The notes: a model not told the origin generated them from the sequence alone. DNA of 48,593 nucleotides from Acetobacter sp. (GCA_023665325.1 JAMPED010000005.1:24107-72699); one strand, 5' to 3'; positions 31,569-40,009 are shown, counted from the first letter of the stretch. A program made the numbers and translations.

Positions 31569-34186
31569 CGATAGCTCCCGTATGCAGGGTTAAGCGCATA
31601 GCGTTGCTCTAAAATCGGTGATAGACCTTCGCCTTTGCTGATATTCTTACCAATCGCACCCTCAATCTTTTCAACAATCACATCAATGGAAAGATTACCG
31701 TTTGCCTCTTGTTTTGAAGTTGCTTTTGCCGTTGTGCCGCTGGTATTGTTATGAACGTTGACATTTACCAATACTGGCGTTTTGTTATTCAGTTCTGCTC
31801 CTAATGCTGCCATTTGCCCTTTGGTAAAGACAGTTTCACCACGCTGGGCAATGATAGGGATTTCGTTGCCCACCAAACCGCCAGTATGATATCGAGGCGC
31901 ATTTGCAAACACATCTGCACTCACCGTTTTAGATGATAAACTATCAGCTCCAATCACCCCACCGGTATGTGCCGTTGCAAAGCCAAAGTAACTGCTCAAA
32001 CCGCTCATCAAGGGTTGCGTGATAGATTGCCTGATAGCAATTTTTGCAAAATCACTGATAATCGACTGCACCAAATCGGCAATGTTAGCTTTACCAGTCG
32101 CTACAAAATCCGCCAGAACATTCTCCATATCATTAAAAGCGTTTTTAACGGCACTTTCGGAAAGAGCAGCAAAATCTTCCAACTCGTTTTGCAGATTGAC
32201 AAAGCCTCGCTTAAATCCATCAGCCAACGATTTGGAAGATTGTAAAGCCGCATCATCAGCTTTTTTAACCATATTATCGTAAACTTGATTGATCTGCTCT
32301 TTGTACTTCTCATAATCAGCTGAACTTGCATCTAGATTTTTAAGGGCATTCTTTCGCCATTCATCAGCTTTAATCATAGCTTGCTCGTATGGGGTTTTTA
32401 GCTCTAAAATCTTTTGCTTAATGTCCTCAATGTTCTTTTTATATGCCTCAACATCAATAGAGACAGTCGGCTTGACCTCGGTTTTAACTTCATTTTTGGG
32501 TCGTAAATCAGGGTTTTGTAAATATTTAAGTTCTTCACGAGCTGCCCATGCATCTTTTTCGGCCGCCTTTAAGAGGAGAAGTTTATCTTGAATCTCCTGA
32601 GCCTGTGGTTGAAAATCGGGATATTCAGAAGCTATTTCCCAAATTTGCTTTTGATATTGCTCCAAATCAATCTTTGATTGGCGTAAAATATCAGCGGTTT
32701 CTTTAGCGTAAATTTCATAATCTTTAAGAAATGCATTAGGTGTAAAACGAGTTGTGAGCGACAATCCGCCAGTCTTTTTTAGCTCTTCTCGCAAATCCCG
32801 CACATTCTGCTCAGCAGTCTTGAGTTTTAAGCCCCATTCAGCAAGCGCCATATCTTTAGTTTGTTCAGCAGAAAATCTAGCGGCTTCTTCGGTGGTTGCT
32901 TTTAATTCATCTTTAAGTTTTTGAAGTGTATCGGCATGGTCTTCAGCTGCTCGTTTGGCCACATTATGGCTATCAACCAACTTATAAATCGCCATACCTG
33001 CTAAAATTGCCAATCCCGCAGGCCCACCGATAAGAGCAAGCGCACCTTTTAAGAGGTTAGCTGCTGCCGTGGTTGCATACATCTGCACCGCCGCAAGTTT
33101 TGAAACCTGCCACATCATCCGAATACCAGCTGTCGCCGATAAACTAGCAGCACTTGTGCCTAAAAGAGCCGAATTCAACATCAAAACCGACCCGCGCAAC
33201 ATTGTAAAGGTTTTCACAATCGCCGCCGCGCCAAGCCGAGTTGTTAAAAGCGTGATAACAGGCTCAATGTTTTCAGCCAAGCCAAAGAACGCTTTGGATG
33301 CTAAAGAAACAGCAGTTGTTAAGGTTTTGCCGATACTTTTTGCAGCTTTATCTGAATTATCAATTAAATCATTAAGCTTTTTTAGGGATTCGGTAATAAC
33401 TTGATTTAAGCCAGTCGCTCCAATAGTACGTGCCGCAGAGCCGAGAGCATCTTCAATGTTTGACATCACGCCACCCATCGTACTCATTTGTTCCATCATT
33501 GCCCCGCCAAAGTTCACGTCACCGATGTTGCGTAGGTACTGTTCAATCGCTTTGGAATTTTTCGCAACCTCGGTCGTAATGCCTTGAAACGTAAATTTAA
33601 CTTTATCTCCTTCCGTTGTCGCCATAATACCAAACGAACGGAGTGAGCGAAAGTTAAACATCACAGCATTGGACAACGCCTCTGTAAAGTCCATAATATT
33701 CTTACCAAAGGCCGAAGCTGTGTTACCGTAGGATGTCAAAGCTTCCATAGATGGCTCAAGCCCAAGAGCTTTAAGACGAATAAACGCCTCAACAATTTCT
33801 TCCAACTGATAAGGCGTATCAAGTGCAAACTTCTCAATAACCGCAAAAGCCTCACGCGCACCTTCAGCCGAGCCTGTCACAGTTTTAAGAGACCCTGACA
33901 AGCTTTCAAACTCTTGGTTAATGCTATAAATACCCTTAAATGCACTTGTGAAACCTCTGAAACTTGCATAAGCCCCAACAAGTCCAGCCGTTTGTTTCAA
34001 GATATTATTGAAACTCTGCGCCGTTTGATTCATTGCTTTAAGGTTATCGTTGGCAGGTGTGATGACTTGGGTAATTCTCTGAAAAGCCCGTTCTCCATCA
34101 CCGCCAAGAGACTTAAACTCACGGCGCACCTTATCTCCGCCCACCGCCTCAAGCCGTATTGATAATTTCTTCGCTGCTGTACTCAT
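31565..34186 (-). CDS. Tail tape measure protein
   Basis: The 873-residue protein sets tail length. The N-terminal part (SIRLEAVGGDKVRREFKSLG, then FKGIYSINQEFESLSGSL) is typical of lambda-like tape measures. A hydrophobic central segment (LALIGGPAGLAILAGMAIY), long coiled-coil regions (about 410-640), and the C-terminal GFATAHTGGVIG plus YHTGGLVGNEIPIIAQRGE, the usual gpH-type end, follow. It begins inside the end of the frameshifted chaperone gene (38-base overlap), as expected. Its size predicts a mid-length siphovirus tail. Confidence 0.93.
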   Translation of the reverse strand: MSTAAKKLSIRLEAVGGDKVRREFKSLGGDGERAFQRITQVITPANDNLKAMNQTAQSFNNILKQTAGLVGAYASFRGFTSAFKGIYSINQEFESLSGSLKTVTGSAEGAREAFAVIEKFALDTPYQLEEIVEAFIRLKALGLEPSMEALTSYGNTASAFGKNIMDFTEALSNAVMFNFRSLRSFGIMATTEGDKVKFTFQGITTEVAKNSKAIEQYLRNIGDVNFGGAMMEQMSTMGGVMSNIEDALGSAARTIGATGLNQVITESLKKLNDLIDNSDKAAKSIGKTLTTAVSLASKAFFGLAENIEPVITLLTTRLGAAAIVKTFTMLRGSVLMLNSALLGTSAASLSATAGIRMMWQVSKLAAVQMYATTAAANLLKGALALIGGPAGLAILAGMAIYKLVDSHNVAKRAAEDHADTLQKLKDELKATTEEAARFSAEQTKDMALAEWGLKLKTAEQNVRDLREELKKTGGLSLTTRFTPNAFLKDYEIYAKETADILRQSKIDLEQYQKQIWEIASEYPDFQPQAQEIQDKLLLLKAAEKDAWAAREELKYLQNPDLRPKNEVKTEVKPTVSIDVEAYKKNIEDIKQKILELKTPYEQAMIKADEWRKNALKNLDASSADYEKYKEQINQVYDNMVKKADDAALQSSKSLADGFKRGFVNLQNELEDFAALSESAVKNAFNDMENVLADFVATGKANIADLVQSIISDFAKIAIRQSITQPLMSGLSSYFGFATAHTGGVIGADSLSSKTVSADVFANAPRYHTGGLVGNEIPIIAQRGETVFTKGQMAALGAELNNKTPVLVNVNVHNNTSGTTAKATSKQEANGNLSIDVIVEKIEGAIGKNISKGEGLSPILEQRYALNPAYGSYR

Positions 34187-34876
34187 TGTTTAATCCCACA
34201 TTCATCGCTGCAACTCCAACTGGCAACAGTTCACACATCAAGTCCATATCAAACCCGAGGTTTTTAGCGATAGTCAGAGCCAATAACAAATCAGGCTTGG
34301 AAAGTTTCAAAAGTACCTCCCAAGCCTGTTGGCCGACATTTGTTTCCAAGGTTGTTTCAATATATTTGCATTTATGGAACGGACACAGAGGATTTAGCTT
34401 TGAACATCCGGCACAATAGCTCCGCCCGTCTCCGAAGTACCATTCGGCTCGGGCGTAGAGACGTTTTTTTCGGCTTCTAACATCTCCTGCAATCCGCAAT
34501 ATTGGTGGCGAAAGTTCTCTGCCACCGCCCAGAAGTTTGAAAATAGCTCATCAATTTTGGCTTCGGTTAGAGGTGCAGGTTTATCTTCTTCTGCCTCCAT
34601 CACGCCGATCCATTCCATAATTCCAGCAATGCCAAGCCCTATAAGCAAAAATTTATCTGCTAATGCCTCACGTTTGACAGGGTTTTCGAGTTCAATATCA
34701 TTGGTAATACCTGCTTCTTTATTGGTTCGATAGATTTTCGCAAGCTCTGCCAATTTGTTGTTCATATAGGCTTTTGCCTCATAAAAAACGGCGGAGGTGC
34801 AAGGTTTAACCCTAACTTTCACTCCATATCCAATCTCCAACCAATACGGTTCTTTTGGTATTTTTAATCTTAACAT
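34149..34876 (-). CDS. Tail assembly chaperone, -1 frameshift product (gpGT-like)
   Basis: Ribosomes slipping at A AAA AAC (34463-34469) move from the gpG-like frame after residue 138 into the frame that ends at 34149, giving about 242 residues. The added part has a Cys-rich motif (YCAGCSKLNPLCPFHKC) and a helical tail (LLALTIAKNLGFDMDLMCEL). The downstream frame has no credible start of its own. In lambda the minor gpGT product binds the tape measure while gpG coats it, and their ratio is fixed by the slip. Confidence 0.82.
34394..34876 (-). CDS. Tail assembly chaperone (gpG-like)
   Basis: The ATG at 34876 follows GGAGGA and overlaps the end of the tail tube gene; a start nine codons upstream is less likely. 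The 160-residue acidic protein (ADKFLLIGLGIAGIMEWIGVMEAEE, then FWAVAENFRHQYCGL) sits between the tail tube and tape measure genes, the place of lambda gpG. It is the main product; a fraction continues by frameshift. Confidence 0.8.
   Translation of the reverse strand: MLRLKIPKEPYWLEIGYGVKVRVKPCTSAVFYEAKAYMNNKLAELAKIYRTNKEAGITNDIELENPVKREALADKFLLIGLGIAGIMEWIGVMEAEEDKPAPLTEAKIDELFSNFWAVAENFRHQYCGLQEMLEAEKNVSTPEPNGTSETGGAIVPDVQS
34463..34469 (-). promoter_or_regulatory. Programmed -1 frameshift site A AAA AAC
   Basis: The minus strand reads gaA AAA AAC in the zero frame, a canonical slippery heptamer. The -1 frame from here (AAA CGT CTC TAC) stays open for 104 codons to 34149, and the zero frame stops at 34394. 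Confidence 0.85.
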
Positions 34877-34877
34877 A

Positions 34878-35819
34878 TCAATATTCCTCCACATCATTAA
34901 CAAGCGTTACAGTCATCATTTTGCCAAGAGTTTGCTCCTTTGCGCCTTGAAAATCATAGCTACATTCAATTCCACCTGGCCCATTAATGGAGCGTTTGGG
35001 TTTTGGCAAATAAACTTCATGACACGTCAGCACAATTTTTTGTGTATCTGACAACTGATAGCCAAGCTCAACATCAACAGGAGTTCCGCCACGCGCTTTA
35101 TCAAGCAAGATGTTATCACCATAGCGGGCGGCGATATTACCGGTTAAACTGGCCACTCCTAAGTCAATCGCTTCAACTTTGGCATCGTCACGGATTGTTT
35201 GGATTTTCTCTAAATTATTAGTGTATGTGACGCTCGCCGTGGTAATATTGGCAAGAATTTCGCCCCCTGATTTAATAAATCCCTGAAACTGTGAGAAGCG
35301 CACGTATTTCATAACTTCAGGTGCGGTTGAAATTGAACTTTCACCGCCTGTTTCACTCTGCGCCATCAACGAAACTGTAACCTGTGCCTCACCGGAACGT
35401 TGGAAATTAAAAGCAATACTATCTGCCCGAACGCCTGAAAAACGAATATAGGTAGGAACTTCGGGCAGACCGATTTCCAAAGAATAGCTTGGAATAGATG
35501 TATTTCCGCTTTCAAAAATATGCGTGCAAACGGTTTCGTTTAATGTTGTTTTGGGTGCGCCAAAAATAGCCTTAAACCATATACCAATGTTATTTAAGTC
35601 AACGGGGACGGCTAATTCGCCATCAACATTAATAATATCTTGAAAAGGCTGGGTCGGATCACGCCCCAATCCCAAAACATTTGAAGCAATGAGGTTTTGC
35701 TCGCTGTCTAAGGTAGATGAAATAAATGGTATTTGCATATATCCTTCTTCGGGCAATACGCCATATTCCTTTTCTTCTGCAATCAACAGCTTAGCGTTCC
35801 AACCGTAAGCTCTACTCAT
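34878..35819 (-). CDS. Major tail tube protein
   Basis: The 313-residue protein has an excellent AAAAGGAG site and lies directly before the chaperone pair, as the tail tube gene does. Its start (MSRAYGWNAKLLIAEEKEYG), LGRDPTQPFQDIINVDGELAVPVD and repeated beta patterns match phage tail tube proteins. The last about 40 residues (YDFQGAKEQTLGKMMTVTLVN) fit the final barrel strands. Confidence 0.83.
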   Translation of the reverse strand: MSRAYGWNAKLLIAEEKEYGVLPEEGYMQIPFISSTLDSEQNLIASNVLGLGRDPTQPFQDIINVDGELAVPVDLNNIGIWFKAIFGAPKTTLNETVCTHIFESGNTSIPSYSLEIGLPEVPTYIRFSGVRADSIAFNFQRSGEAQVTVSLMAQSETGGESSISTAPEVMKYVRFSQFQGFIKSGGEILANITTASVTYTNNLEKIQTIRDDAKVEAIDLGVASLTGNIAARYGDNILLDKARGGTPVDVELGYQLSDTQKIVLTCHEVYLPKPKRSINGPGGIECSYDFQGAKEQTLGKMMTVTLVNDVEEY

Positions 35820-35848
35820 AGTTTTCTCCTTTTAAGAAAGATTTGTTT

Positions 35849-36277
35849 TTAAGTTAAATTTGAATCTGATACATATTCCAAGACAATTGGAACAATCGCT
35901 GCTTTAATCGTAACGCCGCCATCAATTGGTTGTTCGGTAAATTCAGGAGGTTCGGCGTGCATATAGTCAATTTTTCCAGATAAAGTTGGGTCAACCATAA
36001 TCAGCCGTCCGATTTTTGCTAAAAGCGCATCTAAGGCGGCATCAGTGTTTGCCGTTGAAACTTTTTGCATCAAAACTTCAATTTCCGCTCGGTGCTGAAA
36101 CAAATAGCGTGGCGGCGAAAGCAAAACCAAAGGTTCGCCAACATTACCATCGCGCAACACCACAAGTCCTTCAGCAGGAATTTTTAACGGTAACACTTCG
36201 TTTCGGCGCACACCCACATCTTTTAAGGTTGACAACCGCTCAAACAAAGCCTGCAAAACTTCTTCTCGTTTACTCAT
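35849..36277 (-). CDS. Tail terminator-like protein (gpU-like)
   Basis: The 142-residue protein (MSKREEVLQALFERLSTLK at the start; AEIEVLMQKVSTANTDAALDALLAKIGRLI) resembles tail terminator proteins that cap the tube and join it to the head. It lies just before the tail tube gene. The SD is weak. Its start region overlaps a plus-strand promoter of the inserted gene next to it. Confidence 0.78.
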   Translation of the reverse strand: MSKREEVLQALFERLSTLKDVGVRRNEVLPLKIPAEGLVVLRDGNVGEPLVLLSPPRYLFQHRAEIEVLMQKVSTANTDAALDALLAKIGRLIMVDPTLSGKIDYMHAEPPEFTEQPIDGGVTIKAAIVPIVLEYVSDSNLT

Positions 36278-36306
36278 TTGACAATCCTGTTTTTTTTACC
36301 TATATA
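36278..36306 (+). promoter_or_regulatory. Strong promoter of the inserted membrane gene
   Basis: TTGACA (36278-36283), exact 17-base spacer, TATATA (36301-36306), 29 bases before the ATG. Confidence 0.8.
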
Positions 36307-36335
36307 AATATTGAACTAAATGCTAAAGGATAAAA

Positions 36336-36992
36336 ATGTCTAAAGATACTAAAATTCAACCAAGTGTAGAGCAAAATATTGAAAACTATATTTCTGACTG
36401 CGAACAAATGCGACAAGACAGTATTAAGTCTCAGGATAAACTTCTAATTACATTATCATCAGGTGCATTGGCTTTGTCATTAAGTATATATGAAAAAATA
36501 TTTAATGGAAACTGTTTATATTTGTTAATTTTCACATGGATATTCTACTTTATCTCTTTATTATCCACGTTATTTTCTTTTCAAACAGCACAAATTACAT
36601 TTGATGAGCAAATAGTTTGCTTTACAGCTATAAAAGAGGGAAAGAAATATAATAATAAACGCTTTATTAAATTTAACAATTGGACTAAAATTCTGAATTA
36701 TATTTCTACATTCTGTTTTATTACAGCATCGCTTTTATTTATAATATTTTCTTCAATTAACTTACTAGAAAAGGATAAAAATATGGTAACAATAGATCAA
36801 GATGGCTTAACCACTAAGATGACACACAAGATATTAACTGAAGGTTTGACACCCAATAAAGCAACTATTAAAAAGATTGAAAATGGTCTAACACCAAATA
36901 GTATTTCTAAAGTTACTGTAACAGAAAAATCTACAAATCAACCATCTAGCAAGCAAGAACCGACCACTAATAACTCTAATAAGGAAAAATAA
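36336..36992 (+). CDS. Inserted membrane protein (moron-type gene)
   Basis: This 218-residue gene runs against the prophage late genes and is much more AT-rich. It has a helical N-terminus, two membrane segments (about 48-85) and another (about 115-145), with the remaining C-terminal 80 residues polar and Thr/Asn/Ser-rich, containing a duplicated element (EGLTPNKATIKKI and NGLTPNSISKVTV). No family is recognised. Own promoter, opposite strand and composition mark it as a moron expressed from the lysogen. Membrane morons often block superinfection, but nothing here shows that directly. Confidence 0.72.
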   Translation: MSKDTKIQPSVEQNIENYISDCEQMRQDSIKSQDKLLITLSSGALALSLSIYEKIFNGNCLYLLIFTWIFYFISLLSTLFSFQTAQITFDEQIVCFTAIKEGKKYNNKRFIKFNNWTKILNYISTFCFITASLLFIIFSSINLLEKDKNMVTIDQDGLTTKMTHKILTEGLTPNKATIKKIENGLTPNSISKVTVTEKSTNQPSSKQEPTTNNSNKEK

Positions 36993-36999
36993 CAAATAA

Positions 37000-37566
37000 T
37001 TATTTCCAATTCTTTAAAATCAGCTCAGGAACTTTATCCTGCCATTTTTGGCTTTCAGTTGTGAAGTTAATCAGCTTAGGCATTTTGACCTGCGGCACAA
37101 GAATAAAAGCAATAATCGTCTTTTTCTTCTGCTCATGAACAAGCAATGATACCCCGAAAGAGCGATAAACAAACCTTAGCTTAATGCCTTTCCATTGCTC
37201 ATAAAGAGAGGGTGTCATCTTCTTGCCATAGACTTTCTTTTTGACAGCCTCGGTCGGTATCGCCAGCCACAAGCCATTTTTACCACGAATAACGGTTTCA
37301 AACTCAAAGCCCTCCATAATTTGCGGGGCTTTGGTATAAACCACACCAGAAGCTCTGATGCTTTTCTTTGCCTTAGGGAATACATCACCACGCCAAGTGT
37401 TAGCCAAACGAGAGCTTAAACCTGAACTTTTAACTTGCGCCCGCATAGAGCCTTTAAGACCATCTGTTGCAAGTTTAATCCCAGAGGTAACCGCCGAGGC
37501 AGCGTTTTGGTATTCTTTTTCCATAAACTCGTTAAGATTACCCTCAAAAGCAGCCTTTAAACGCAT
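37000..37566 (-). CDS. Minor tail / head-tail completion protein (DUF6441- or gpZ-like)
   Basis: The 188-residue protein (MEKEYQNAASAVTSGIKLATDGLKGSMR near the start; RLANTWRGDVFPKAKKS) resembles the DUF6441 family that occupies the gpZ place between connector and tail terminator genes. It is basic, fitting a DNA-end or portal-side role. Its ATG lies inside the 16-bp direct repeat that flanks the toxin-antitoxin insertion. Confidence 0.7.
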   Translation of the reverse strand: MRLKAAFEGNLNEFMEKEYQNAASAVTSGIKLATDGLKGSMRAQVKSSGLSSRLANTWRGDVFPKAKKSIRASGVVYTKAPQIMEGFEFETVIRGKNGLWLAIPTEAVKKKVYGKKMTPSLYEQWKGIKLRFVYRSFGVSLLVHEQKKKTIIAFILVPQVKMPKLINFTTESQKWQDKVPELILKNWK

Positions 37567-37572
37567 ACTAAA
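37557..37572. repeat. 16-bp direct repeat, left copy
   Basis: TTAAACGCATACTAAA, identical to 38147-38162. It covers the start codon of the 188-residue tail gene. Together the two copies bracket the toxin-antitoxin pair exactly. Confidence 0.9.
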
Positions 37573-37584
37573 ACCTTTTTATAC

Positions 37585-37613
37585 TTGACTTTTTATTTGT
37601 AATACAGCATAAT
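37585..37613 (+). promoter_or_regulatory. Promoter and operator of the toxin-antitoxin pair
   Basis: TTGACT (37585-37590), 17-base spacer, CATAAT (37608-37613). The octamer-like TAATACA occurs three times between 37600 and 37625, likely binding the ribbon-helix-helix antitoxin for autoregulation. Confidence 0.7.
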
Positions 37614-37641
37614 ACAATGTAATACAAATACGGAGGTTATA

Positions 37642-37872
37642 ATGAATACCATATCTTTCAGAACAGAAGAAAGCACCAAACAAAAGCTTGATTTCTTGGC
37701 AGAACAGCAAAACAGAGATCGCAGTTATATCATCAACCAAGCGTTAGATTATTATCTTTCTTTGCACGAGTGGCAAATGGCGCACATTCAACAAGGTGTC
37801 AAACAAGCTCAAAACAATGAGTTTGCGGAAGATACAGAAGTTAAAGACGCTTTTGATAAATGGAAGAAATAA
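37642..37872 (+). CDS. Ribbon-helix-helix antitoxin
   Basis: The 76-residue protein begins MNTISFRTEESTKQKLDFLA, a MetJ/Arc (CopG/RHH) DNA-binding N-terminus with the strand residues that contact DNA, followed by NRDRSYIINQALDYYLSL. The acidic C-terminal half would wrap the toxin. CGGAGG precedes the ATG. Its stop overlaps the toxin start (TAATG), the usual order of a parDE/relBE-type pair. It should repress its own promoter. Confidence 0.88.
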   Translation: MNTISFRTEESTKQKLDFLAEQQNRDRSYIINQALDYYLSLHEWQMAHIQQGVKQAQNNEFAEDTEVKDAFDKWKK

Positions 37873-38150
37873 TGCTAAACATTAAATATACCAAATTAGC
37901 CATTCAAGACTTAAACGATAGCTATGACTACATCTTCAAAGATAATCCCATTGCTGCACGTAATGTTATTGAAAAGGTTGAATTGACGGTTTCAAAATTA
38001 GCAGAGTTTCCACATATGGGCCACCTTGGGCGAGTGGACGGAACTTTTGAGTTTGTAGCCTTAGACACGCCATTTGTTATCATTTATATGTTTGATGAAA
38101 CAACCTTAAAAATTGTATCAATCTTACATATGGCAAGACGTTACCCTTAA
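37872..38150 (+). CDS. ParE/RelE-family toxin
   Basis: Start at 37872 in the TAATG overlap gives 92 residues. The sequence (IKYTKLAIQDLNDSYDYIFKDNP, then ARNVIEKVELTVSKLAEFP, HMGHLGRVDGTFEFV, FVIIYMFDETTLKIVSILHMARRYP) follows the ParE/RelE fold, ending in the R-x-x-(Y/P) element common in ParE. ParE members inhibit gyrase and RelE members cut mRNA; the sequence favours ParE slightly. With the antitoxin it would stabilise the prophage or act in defence. Its end overlaps the convergent connector gene by four bases. Confidence 0.88.
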   Translation: MLNIKYTKLAIQDLNDSYDYIFKDNPIAARNVIEKVELTVSKLAEFPHMGHLGRVDGTFEFVALDTPFVIIYMFDETTLKIVSILHMARRYP

Positions 38151-38162
38151 ACGCATACTAAA
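38147..38162. repeat. 16-bp direct repeat, right copy
   Basis: TTAAACGCATACTAAA, identical to 37557-37572. It encodes the last codons and stop of the connector gene on the minus strand and the last bases of the toxin gene on the plus strand. Confidence 0.9.
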
Positions 38163-38440
38163 TCACAGCTCCACACTAACCGATGAATGTCCAAAACAGG
38201 TTCGGAATAAACAGCAAACGTTTCATCTTCAGTTTCAATCTTATCACCGACTTTAAGCTCTGGTGCATCAGACACCCTTATCCGTCCCCGATGAGTGGGG
38301 GAGTGAGTATTGACAAACCCAATCCCCACAACCTCATCAGGTTCGGTCAAAATGATACGAATACTTTGATTTTTATACCTCGCAATCTTCCCCAGTCGTT
38401 TGAATAGGCTGTCCACCGCTGTTTTCATCGGATTTGTCAT
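38147..38440 (-). CDS. Head-tail connector protein (FII-like)
   Basis: The 97-residue protein (GRIRVSDAPELKVGDKIETEDETFAVYSEPVLD) resembles lambda gpFII, the small head-tail joiner, in its C-terminal beta half. It overlaps the gene before it by 68 bases. Its stop lies in the direct repeat. Before the toxin-antitoxin insertion it would have overlapped the start of the tail gene directly (TATGCGTTTAA). Confidence 0.7.
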   Translation of the reverse strand: MTNPMKTAVDSLFKRLGKIARYKNQSIRIILTEPDEVVGIGFVNTHSPTHRGRIRVSDAPELKVGDKIETEDETFAVYSEPVLDIHRLVWSCDLVCV

Positions 38441-38600
38441 CGTCTTTTCCTTGTTGGTTGGTTTCCTTAGTTATTCTTTCTGCAAAATTTCGCTCAACAA
38501 GACGCTTAGCCTCATCTTCGCTGACATCGCAAACTGTTCCGGGGGATATTTCCTTATTTTTTCCCACGACTAATGTTACTAATGCTCTAATTTTAACCAT
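38373..38600 (-). CDS. Small head-associated protein (DUF7210-like)
   Basis: The ATG at 38600 follows GAGAGG; an upstream frame extension lies in the capsid gene. The 75-residue protein has an SH3-like N-terminal part (RALVTLVVGKNKEISPGTVCDVSEDEAKRLVERNFAERI without break) and a polar Asp/Glu/Gln tail. Genes like this sit between capsid and connector genes in lambda-like phages (gpFI place). Its role may be in head maturation. Confidence 0.68.
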   Translation of the reverse strand: MVKIRALVTLVVGKNKEISPGTVCDVSEDEAKRLVERNFAERITKETNQQGKDDDKSDENSGGQPIQTTGEDCEV

Positions 38601-38611
38601 AAACACCTCTC

Positions 38612-39640
38612 TTAAGCGATAGTTGCACAAAGAACCGCATTTGGACGATACGGCACAACCAATGGAGCAGACTGCAATAAAAGCCACCGCACGCTTGGGT
38701 CTTCTTCAATCCAAGACTTAGTAAAGTAGCGTTGCGCTGTCCAATTGGCTTTTTCATCATGAATCGCCCCATAACAACGCGTCCCCTCCAAACCCTCTTT
38801 AGAGCCTAAAATAACAGTTTTGCTTGGCAAAAGGTTTGTTGTGATGCCTTTATCGTCAATATAGCTATCGTTGTAAACCCATAAATCAAAATCACCGATA
38901 GAGCCGACATAGCGGGCTTTGCTGTCTTTACCACGAACAATCGGGTCTTTGTTTAAGGTGTTAGAAGTGCCGCGCCGATAGTCGAGATATTTCTCAACCG
39001 AGGAGTTAGAGCGAAAGATTTTCCACGCATCGGGGTCTAAAACGACTGTTTTTGCCACCACTCCAGCTTTGTTTTGAATTTCTGCTGCCCAGTCTTCCAA
39101 ATGGTCAAGCGGTTTAACGCCAGAGCTTGCCCAAGTATTAGAGCCTGTTAAGGCTTTGGTTAATCCTTTATCACGCCCGAAAGAAACCGTTTGCGAGGGA
39201 TAGCCGTCTCCAGAAACAATTGTTTGTCCTGTGCGTAAAATTTCAGAAGCCATTACTTCTTCACGGCGTGTGAGGTTATCAAGCTGATCCTGTATAGTGG
39301 TTGCCAAGGCGCGCTCATAACGCTGAGAGGGGCTTAGCGTTCCGCCAATAGTTTCACCAGCAACGCGCTTGTATGGGATGTTAACGTCAAAACGGCGTTT
39401 ATCTTTAACGTATGCTGGCTTGAACGATTTGGTCTGATATCCACCGCTGTCAACAACCTTACCAGGAAGTAAAGGCGATACAAACGGAGAAATTCGGGGT
39501 TTGCTGTCAGTTACGTCAAAGAAAATCTCCTCTTTATCTGAGGTTTGAACATTCGGAAAGAATGTATCTAATAAAAAAGACGAAGGTGTCGGTAAATTCT
39601 CAACCACCTTCGCCAAAACGTGCGTAGAAAAAATATCCAT
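38612..39640 (-). CDS. Major capsid protein (lambda gpE-like)
   Basis: The 342-residue protein is full-length for the gpE family. Typical elements are the N-terminal arm (FLLDTFFPNVQTSDKEEIFFDV), RRFDVNIPYKRVAGETIGG, the QLDNLTRREEVMASEILRTG helix, and the C-terminal SAPLVVPYRPNA(V)LCATI. TAGGAG precedes the start. It forms the icosahedral shell and is followed by connector genes. Confidence 0.93.
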   Translation of the reverse strand: MDIFSTHVLAKVVENLPTPSSFLLDTFFPNVQTSDKEEIFFDVTDSKPRISPFVSPLLPGKVVDSGGYQTKSFKPAYVKDKRRFDVNIPYKRVAGETIGGTLSPSQRYERALATTIQDQLDNLTRREEVMASEILRTGQTIVSGDGYPSQTVSFGRDKGLTKALTGSNTWASSGVKPLDHLEDWAAEIQNKAGVVAKTVVLDPDAWKIFRSNSSVEKYLDYRRGTSNTLNKDPIVRGKDSKARYVGSIGDFDLWVYNDSYIDDKGITTNLLPSKTVILGSKEGLEGTRCYGAIHDEKANWTAQRYFTKSWIEEDPSVRWLLLQSAPLVVPYRPNAVLCATIA

Positions 39641-39655
39641 TTAAAGCTCCTAAAA

Positions 39656-40009
39656 TTAATATGTCTGATTTTGTTTTACAAAAATGCTCTTGGCGCGAAG
39701 TTTATCAATCAAACTTTCCACATCAGCATTCGCTTTAAGTGCAGAGAGATTGAACTCTCCAGTCAGATACACAACTGCTTTTTTATCTTCTTTACTGGCA
39801 TCAACGTTTTCAGCCAAAATTGCCTCTGGAGCGACCTTACTGATTGTCATCACGCCGTCAGAAAGTCCGCCAGACTTAAAGCCTAAAACTGTACCACGTT
39901 CAAACTTTCCGCCCGAAACCGTTGCCAATACCGCAACTCTTGGGAATTCGCCCGCCAAAAGGTTATCGGCTTTGGTTTCACCTTGAATATCAAATCCTTG
40001 TGCTGCCAT
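39656..40009 (-). CDS. Head decoration protein (lambda gpD-like)
   Basis: The 117-residue protein carries the gpD-family core (KADNLLAGEFPRVAVLATV, FERGTVLGF, AILAENVDASKEDKKAVVYLTGEFN). gpD trimers stabilise the expanded capsid. AAGGAG precedes the ATG, whose A is the last base of the protease/scaffold gene. It sits between scaffold and capsid genes as in lambda. Confidence 0.9.
   Translation of the reverse strand: MAAQGFDIQGETKADNLLAGEFPRVAVLATVSGGKFERGTVLGFKSGGLSDGVMTISKVAPEAILAENVDASKEDKKAVVYLTGEFNLSALKANADVESLIDKLRAKSIFVKQNQTY

Noticed and set aside
34149..34499. Independent gene starting at 34499
   Set aside because: No SD, heavy overlap with the chaperone gene, and a slippery heptamer in phase explains the frame as a frameshift extension.
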